Source: Burkholderiales bacterium
GTDB lineage: Bacteria > Pseudomonadota > Gammaproteobacteria > Burkholderiales > Burkholderiaceae_C
NCBI GenBank assembly: GCA_026954015.1
Contig: JAIXLP010000010.1
Coordinates: 115,215-155,841, forward strand
DNA length: 40,627 nucleotides
Direction of reading: 5' to 3'
Below the pieces are notes generated by a model that saw only the letters and a program-made list of their open reading frames with translations, was not told the DNA's origin and did no database searches. Of the stretch, positions 36,384 through 40,627 are shown piece by piece. Each line of letters opens with the position of its first letter. The first letter of the stretch is position 1. Made by a program: the position numbers and the translations under genes.

Positions 36384-36386
36384 CAC

Positions 36387-36854
36387 CTATTCCCTGTGGT
36401 AGGGGTGCCCCACGTTGATCGACCAGGCGCGGTAGAGCTGCTCGATCAGCAGCACGCGCACCATGGCGTGCGGCAGCGTCAGGTCCGACAGACGGATGCG
36501 CTCGTGCGCGTCTGCGAGCAACGATGGGTCGAGTCCATCGGGCCCGCCGATGATGAGCGCCACGTCGTCGCCCGCCAGTTGCCAGTCCTTGAGCCGCGCG
36601 GCGAGCGCCTGCGTCGTGAGGCGCGTGCCATGCTCGTCCAGCGCCACGCGGTGCGTGCCGCGCGCGAGCTGCGCCTCGATGCGCTCGCGCTCGGCGGCAT
36701 GCAGGGTCTGCAGCGATTTGGAGCCACGCGGCTCGGTCTTGACGGCCTTGAGCTCGACCTTGAGCTCGGGCGGGAAGCGCTTGGCGTAATCGTCCCACGC
36801 GGTGCGCGCCCAGTCGGGCACGCGCTGGCCGACGGCCACGATGCTCAGCCGCAT
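36387..36854 (-). CDS. rlmH: 23S rRNA pseudouridine-1915 N3-methyltransferase RlmH
   Basis: SPOUT methyltransferase that modifies pseudouridine 1915 in helix 69 of 23S rRNA. The standard length of 155 residues is present. [31 protein letters not shown] is the family opening. [27 protein letters not shown] (SAM-binding knot) and the invariant C-terminal NVGHPYHRE are present. It follows rsfS by 17 bases on the same strand, the conserved rsfS-rlmH pair. Downstream, where maf usually follows, a convergent ABC transporter operon is found. Confidence 0.96.
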   Translation of the reverse strand: MRLSIVAVGQRVPDWARTAWDDYAKRFPPELKVELKAVKTEPRGSKSLQTLHAAERERIEAQLARGTHRVALDEHGTRLTTQALAARLKDWQLAGDDVALIIGGPDGLDPSLLADAHERIRLSDLTLPHAMVRVLLIEQLYRAWSINVGHPYHRE

Positions 36855-36871
36855 GAGCGATATGCCTGTCT

Positions 36872-37558
36872 CTAGGCCTTGCGGCTGGACGCTTTTCTGG
36901 TCGGAGCCTGCTTGGCGGACGTGCGACGCACGGCCGCCTTCTTGGTCGTGGGCTCGTTCACGCGCACGGTCTTGACGGGCGCGGTCTTCCTGGCAGGCGC
37001 CTTGCGCGGGGTGGCGGCCTGCTTCGCGGCAGGGGCCTTTCTGGCTACCGCCTTCTTCGCCGCTGCCTTGCCGGCAGCGGTCCTGGGGGCCGCTTTCCTG
37101 GCGGTCTTTTTGGCCGCCGGCTTGCGCGCGGGCGCGGCGCCCTCGTCAGGCGGCGCGGTCAGCGAACGCGGCTTGGCGGCGCCCAGCTTCATGCGCACGG
37201 GCTTTTCGCCCCAGATCTCCTCGAGCCGGTAGTACTGGCGGATCGCGGGCTGCATGATGTGGCACACCGCCGCGCCGCAATCGACGACGATCCACTCGCC
37301 GTTGTCCTCGCCCTCGCTGCGCGGCTTGGCAAAGCCCGCATCGCGCACCGCGTCGCGCACGCTCGCGGCCAGCGCCTTGGTCTGGCGGTTGGAGTTGCCG
37401 GTGGCGACGATCACGCGCTCGAACAGCGGCGAGAGGTGCTCGGTGTCGTACACGCGGATGTCCACCGCTTTCACATCTTCCAGCCCGTCCACGACGGCCC
37501 GCTGCAGTTGGGTGAGGGATTTTTTCGCGGCGGCGTCGGTGGTGGGGGCAGTGGTCAT
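36872..37558 (-). CDS. rsfS: Ribosomal silencing factor RsfS with long basic Ala/Lys-rich tail
   Basis: RsfS binds L14 and blocks subunit joining under starvation. The core spans about residues 14-125 ([66 protein letters not shown]). After it comes a tail of about 95 residues (about 134-228) made almost only of Ala, Lys, Arg, Pro and Thr, resembling histone-H1-like PAKK repeats. Typical RsfS proteins are about 105-130 residues, so the tail nearly doubles the protein. The ATG at 37558 gives [10 protein letters not shown]; an upstream in-frame start is less likely. hemF lies upstream with no nadD between. Confidence 0.92.
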   Translation of the reverse strand: MTTAPTTDAAAKKSLTQLQRAVVDGLEDVKAVDIRVYDTEHLSPLFERVIVATGNSNRQTKALAASVRDAVRDAGFAKPRSEGEDNGEWIVVDCGAAVCHIMQPAIRQYYRLEEIWGEKPVRMKLGAAKPRSLTAPPDEGAAPARKPAAKKTARKAAPRTAAGKAAAKKAVARKAPAAKQAATPRKAPARKTAPVKTVRVNEPTTKKAAVRRTSAKQAPTRKASSRKA

Positions 37559-37629
37559 CGGATGCGGTAGGAATGGGTGGAGGGATGTGCGCAGTGTCGG
37601 GGATTTGGTGTTGGAACTCAAATCAGGCC

Positions 37630-37663
37630 CTAGCGCTTGTATGGCAAGCGCGGGCAGCTATCA
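37630..37663 (+). repeat. Dispersed palindromic repeat, copy C
   Basis: TAGCGCTTG, TATGG, CAAGCGC, then GGGCAGCTATCA: the best-preserved arms of the four copies. It covers the hemF stop codon (37661-37663 on the minus strand) and fills the hemF-rsfS gap, exactly where nadD is usually found. Confidence 0.88.
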
Positions 37664-38599
37664 AATCCATGAACGCGGCTTGAGATAGTAACTGGTCAGG
37701 CGCTCTTCGGGCGAACCCGGCTCGACCTGCCGCTGGTAGCTCCAGGCCGCCAGCGGTGGCATCGACAGCAAAATCGATTCGGTGCGCCCACCCGACTGCA
37801 GGCCAAAGTGCGTGCCGCGGTCCCAGACGAGGTTGAACTCCACGTAGCGCCCGCGCCGGTAAAGCTGAAAGGCCCGCTCGCGCTCGTCCCAGGGCATGTT
37901 CTTGCGCCGCTCCACGATGGGCAGGTAGGCCGTGAGGAAGGCGTCACCCACGCTCTGCAGCATCGCAAAGCCCTGTTCGAAACCGAGTTCGGCGAAGTCG
38001 TCGAAGAAGATGCCGCCGATGCCGCGCTGCTCATTGCGGTGCTTGTTGCAGAAGTACTCGTCGCACCAGGTCTTGAAGCGCGGGTAGAGCTGCTCGCCGA
38101 ACGGCGCGAGCGCGTCGCGGCAGACGCGGTGAAAGTGCACCGCGTCTTCGTCGAAACCATAGTACGGCGTCAAATCCATGCCGCCGCCGAACCAGCACAC
38201 CGGCGTCTGCCCCGGCTGGCCCGCGGCGATCATGCGCACGTTCATGTGCACCGTGGGCACATAGGGATTGCGCGGGTGAAAGACGAGCGAGACGCCCATG
38301 GCCTCGAACGGCGCGCCGGCCAGCTCGGGGCGGTGCTGCGTGGCCGAGGGCGGGAGCTTGCCGCCGCTCACGTCGGAAAAACCGCAGCCCGCGCGCTCGA
38401 ACACCAGGCCACCTTCGATGATGCGCGTGATGCCGTTGCCCTGCAGCGGCTCGCCGGGGGCCTTCTCCCACGCGTCGCTGAGCGCGCGCGCGCCGCCCAC
38501 GCCCTCCACTTCCTGGAGCGCATTCATGATGCGCGCCTGCAGCCCCACGAGGTAGCTGCGCACCGGCTGCACGGTGCCCGCCGGGTTCAATGGACTCAT
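37661..38599 (-). CDS. hemF: Oxygen-dependent coproporphyrinogen III oxidase
   Basis: Aerobic heme synthesis: decarboxylates coproporphyrinogen III to protoporphyrinogen IX using O2. The 312-residue length is typical. Conserved blocks: [71 protein letters not shown]-like [20 protein letters not shown], and [19 protein letters not shown]. The start at 38599 overlaps the purD stop by 4 bases (ATGA), so the two are coupled. The stop falls inside repeat copy C. The C-terminus KPRSWI is near the family norm, so little or nothing has been lost. Confidence 0.96.
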   Translation of the reverse strand: MSPLNPAGTVQPVRSYLVGLQARIMNALQEVEGVGGARALSDAWEKAPGEPLQGNGITRIIEGGLVFERAGCGFSDVSGGKLPPSATQHRPELAGAPFEAMGVSLVFHPRNPYVPTVHMNVRMIAAGQPGQTPVCWFGGGMDLTPYYGFDEDAVHFHRVCRDALAPFGEQLYPRFKTWCDEYFCNKHRNEQRGIGGIFFDDFAELGFEQGFAMLQSVGDAFLTAYLPIVERRKNMPWDERERAFQLYRRGRYVEFNLVWDRGTHFGLQSGGRTESILLSMPPLAAWSYQRQVEPGSPEERLTSYYLKPRSWI

Positions 38600-39870
38600 T
38601 TGATCGCCCTGTATCCGATGTCGTTGCGGTATTGCGCGCCGTCGAAGTGGATGCCGTGCACCACCTCGTAGGCGCGCTGCTGCGCCAGGCGCACGCTGTC
38701 GGCCAAGGCCGTCACGCACAGCACGCGCCCACCCGTGACCCGCAGTGTGCCGTCTTCAAGCCGCGTGCCCGCGTGAAAGACCATGGCGTCGTCCTGCTCG
38801 GGGGCGACGCCGGTGATCGCGTCGCCCTTGCGCGGGCTCTCGGGGTAGCCGTGCGCGGCCATCACCACGCCCAGGGCCGTGCGCCGGTCCCACTGCGGCT
38901 CCACGCCGTCGAGCTTGCCGTCCACGGCCGCGTTGATGAGGTCCACGAGGTCGCTCTTCAGGCGCATGAGGATGGGCTGCGTCTCGGGGTCGCCCATGCG
39001 GCAGTTGAATTCGAGCACCTTGATCTGCCCCCTGGCGTCGATCATCAGCCCGGCGTAGAGGAACCCGACATAGGGAATGCCGTCCTTTTCCATGCCGCGC
39101 ACCGCGGGCAGGATGACTTCGCGCATGGCGCGCGCATGCACGTCGGCCGTGACCACGGGCGCGGGCGAGTACGCGCCCATGCCACCGGTATTGGGGCCGG
39201 TGTCGCCATCCTTCAGTCGCTTGTGGTCCTGGCTCGTGGCCAGCGCGGCGACGTGGCGCCCGTCCGAGAGCACGATGAAGCTCGCCTCCTCGCCGTCGAG
39301 GAACTGCTCGATCACCACGCGCGCGACGCCTTCGTCGGCGCCGCCGTAGACGTTGTCCACGAGCATCGCATCGACCGCGGCGTGCGCCTCCTGCACGGTC
39401 TGCGCCACGACCACGCCCTTGCCCGCCGCCAGGCCATCGGCCTTGACGACGATGGGTGCGCCCAGGCGGTCGATGAACGCGTGCGCCGCCAACGGGTCGG
39501 TGAAGGTGTCGTAGTCGGCCGTCGGTATGCCGTGGCGGCGCATGAAGGCCTTGGAAAACGCCTTGGAACTTTCAAGCTGCGCGGCGGCCTGCGTCGGGCC
39601 GAAGATGCGCAGCCCGAGCGCGCGAAACGCATCGACCACGCCGGCGGCCAGCGGCGCCTCGGGGCCCACCACGGTGAGGCCGATCCTGTTTTCCTGCGCC
39701 CACGCGGCAAGCTGCTGCACGTCGGTGATGGGCAGGTTTTCCAGGCGCGGCGAGAGCGCCGTGCCGCCATTGCCGGGCGCGACGTAGACCCTGCTTGCCT
39801 TGGGCGACTGCACCAGCTTCCAGGCCAGCGCGTGCTCGCGCCCGCCGCCGCCTATCACGAGGATTTTCAT
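38596..39870 (-). CDS. purD: Phosphoribosylamine--glycine ligase
   Basis: ATP-grasp enzyme that joins glycine to phosphoribosylamine in purine synthesis. The 424-residue length is normal. [19 protein letters not shown] is the N-terminal fingerprint; [15 protein letters not shown] is the ATP-grasp lid; [14 protein letters not shown] and [14 protein letters not shown] carry substrate and metal ligands. The ATG at 39870 places MKILVIGG at the start. It lies 35 bases after yebC and is coupled to hemF downstream. Confidence 0.97.
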   Translation of the reverse strand: MKILVIGGGGREHALAWKLVQSPKASRVYVAPGNGGTALSPRLENLPITDVQQLAAWAQENRIGLTVVGPEAPLAAGVVDAFRALGLRIFGPTQAAAQLESSKAFSKAFMRRHGIPTADYDTFTDPLAAHAFIDRLGAPIVVKADGLAAGKGVVVAQTVQEAHAAVDAMLVDNVYGGADEGVARVVIEQFLDGEEASFIVLSDGRHVAALATSQDHKRLKDGDTGPNTGGMGAYSPAPVVTADVHARAMREVILPAVRGMEKDGIPYVGFLYAGLMIDARGQIKVLEFNCRMGDPETQPILMRLKSDLVDLINAAVDGKLDGVEPQWDRRTALGVVMAAHGYPESPRKGDAITGVAPEQDDAMVFHAGTRLEDGTLRVTGGRVLCVTALADSVRLAQQRAYEVVHGIHFDGAQYRNDIGYRAIK

Positions 39871-39905
39871 ACCGGCCTTCAAGCGTGGTGTGGCGCGCGG
39901 GCGCA

Positions 39906-40625
39906 TCAAAGCGCGGCGTTGTGGTAGACGTCCTGCACATCGTCCAGGTCTTCGATCATGTCCAGGAGCTTCTGCATGCGCTCGGCGTCCTCGCCCGCGA
40001 GCTCGATCGTGTTTTCGGCGCGCATCGTCACCTCGGCCACCTCGGGGGTGAAGCCCGCCGCTTCCAGCGCCTGCTTGACGGCCTCGAACGCGCCGGGCTC
40101 GGTCAGCACCTCGATCGCGCCCTCCTCGTCGGCGATGACGTCATCGGCGCCGGCCTCCAGCGCCACCTCCATCACCTTCTCCTCGTCCGCGCCGGGCGCG
40201 AAGACGAGCTGCCCGCAGTGCTTGAACTGGAACGCCACCGACCCTTCGGTGCCCAGGTTGCCGCCGTACTTGCTGAAGACGTGGCGCATGTCGGCCACGG
40301 TGCGCACGCGGTTGTCGGTCATGGTGTCCACGATGATCGCTGCCCCGGCGATGCCGTAGCCCTCGTAGCGGATTTCCTCGTAGGTGACGCCATCCAGGTT
40401 GCCCGTGGCCTTGTCGATGTTGCGCTTGATGGTGTCGGCGGGCATGTTGGCCGCCTTGGCCTTGTCGATGGCCAGGCGCAGGCGCGGGTTGGCCGTGGGG
40501 TCGCCCCCGCCGGTACGCGCGGCCACCATGATCTCGCGCACCACCCGGGTCCAGATGCGCTGGCGCTTTTCATCCTGGCGCCCCTTGCGGTGCTGGATGT
40601 TGGCCCATTTGCTGTGTCCTGCCAC
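39906..40625 (-). CDS. yebC: YebC/PmpR-family protein
   Basis: Cytoplasmic YebC family. Older annotation treats members as transcriptional regulators (PmpR); more recent work links the family to translation of proline-rich stretches. The 239 residues are complete: [21 protein letters not shown] is the invariant N-terminus, then [28 protein letters not shown] and the acidic C-terminal domain. The start is a GTG at the very edge of the window, fixed by the family N-terminus. It lies upstream of purD-hemF on the same strand, a common Burkholderiales order. Confidence 0.95.
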   Translation of the reverse strand: MAGHSKWANIQHRKGRQDEKRQRIWTRVVREIMVAARTGGGDPTANPRLRLAIDKAKAANMPADTIKRNIDKATGNLDGVTYEEIRYEGYGIAGAAIIVDTMTDNRVRTVADMRHVFSKYGGNLGTEGSVAFQFKHCGQLVFAPGADEEKVMEVALEAGADDVIADEEGAIEVLTEPGAFEAVKQALEAAGFTPEVAEVTMRAENTIELAGEDAERMQKLLDMIEDLDDVQDVYHNAAL

Positions 40626-40627
40626 GA

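Noticed and set aside
33687-36386. An 899-codon minus-strand open frame antisense to the ABC transporter
   Set aside because: The plus-strand ABC genes have full motif sets and tight spacing; this frame is a GC artefact.
38590-39927. A 445-codon plus-strand open frame antisense to purD
   Set aside because: PurD motifs are complete on the minus strand; the plus-strand translation lacks any recognisable domain.

Overview
This window looks like chromosomal DNA from a high-GC betaproteobacterium, most likely of the family Comamonadaceae (Burkholderiales). Three things point there: the gene orders (pilBCD-coaE-zapD, lolA/ftsK facing trxB, pepA facing lptFG, and yebC-purD-hemF-rsfS-rlmH), the betaproteobacterial character of the proteins, and a roughly 34-bp dispersed palindrome (core GCGCTTG..CAAGCGC followed by AGCTA) of the kind I associate with Comamonadaceae genomes. 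Coding density is very high. No gene-free stretch exceeds 300 bases; the two longest, 23121-23408 and 30145-30435, each hold a palindrome. I see no rRNA, tRNA, CRISPR array, insertion sequence or prophage.

Layout. 1-7.3 kb holds the 3' end of valS, galU, then lolA and ftsK on the minus strand, trxB divergent from ftsK, and the ribosomal pair rpmB-rpmG with a structured leader and a good terminator. 7.4-12.7 kb is the type IV pilus assembly block pilB-pilC-pilD, running into coaE and zapD. 12.7-13.9 kb has a DUF1330-type protein and uppP. 14.0-18.0 kb is a compact plus-strand cluster: two small membrane proteins, a glutathione S-transferase, a DUF4188-type protein, and a LytS-type kinase with its LytTR response regulator. 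18.1-20.9 kb has an MFS transporter, the circularly permuted GTPase YlqF and small membrane proteins.

21.0-23.1 kb holds the most unusual pair: a Tat-exported sulfide-dehydrogenase-type flavoprotein (FccB family) followed by a Tat-exported Rieske protein, with no cytochrome subunit and an apparent terminator between the two genes. 23.4-27.4 kb carries pepA with a small coupled partner, head to head with lptF-lptG. 27.5-29.6 kb has a CysB-family regulator and a methionine-type aminotransferase. 29.6-31.4 kb has an exported monoheme cytochrome c and a LuxR-type regulator separated by a region with a striking 29-bp palindrome. 31.5-40.6 kb is the rng-maf / rlmH-rsfS / hemF-purD-yebC housekeeping series. 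It is split by an inserted NitT/TauT-type ABC transporter and lacks the nadD gene usually present between hemF and rsfS.

Most genes are housekeeping: translation, cell division, lipoprotein and LPS export, heme, purine and CoA synthesis. The accessory interest lies in the FccB-Rieske pair, the cytochrome/LuxR/palindrome locus, the LytSR cluster, the stop-codon-associated repeats, and the rearranged nadD/rlmH-maf region. All functions are read from sequence motifs; no database search was possible.
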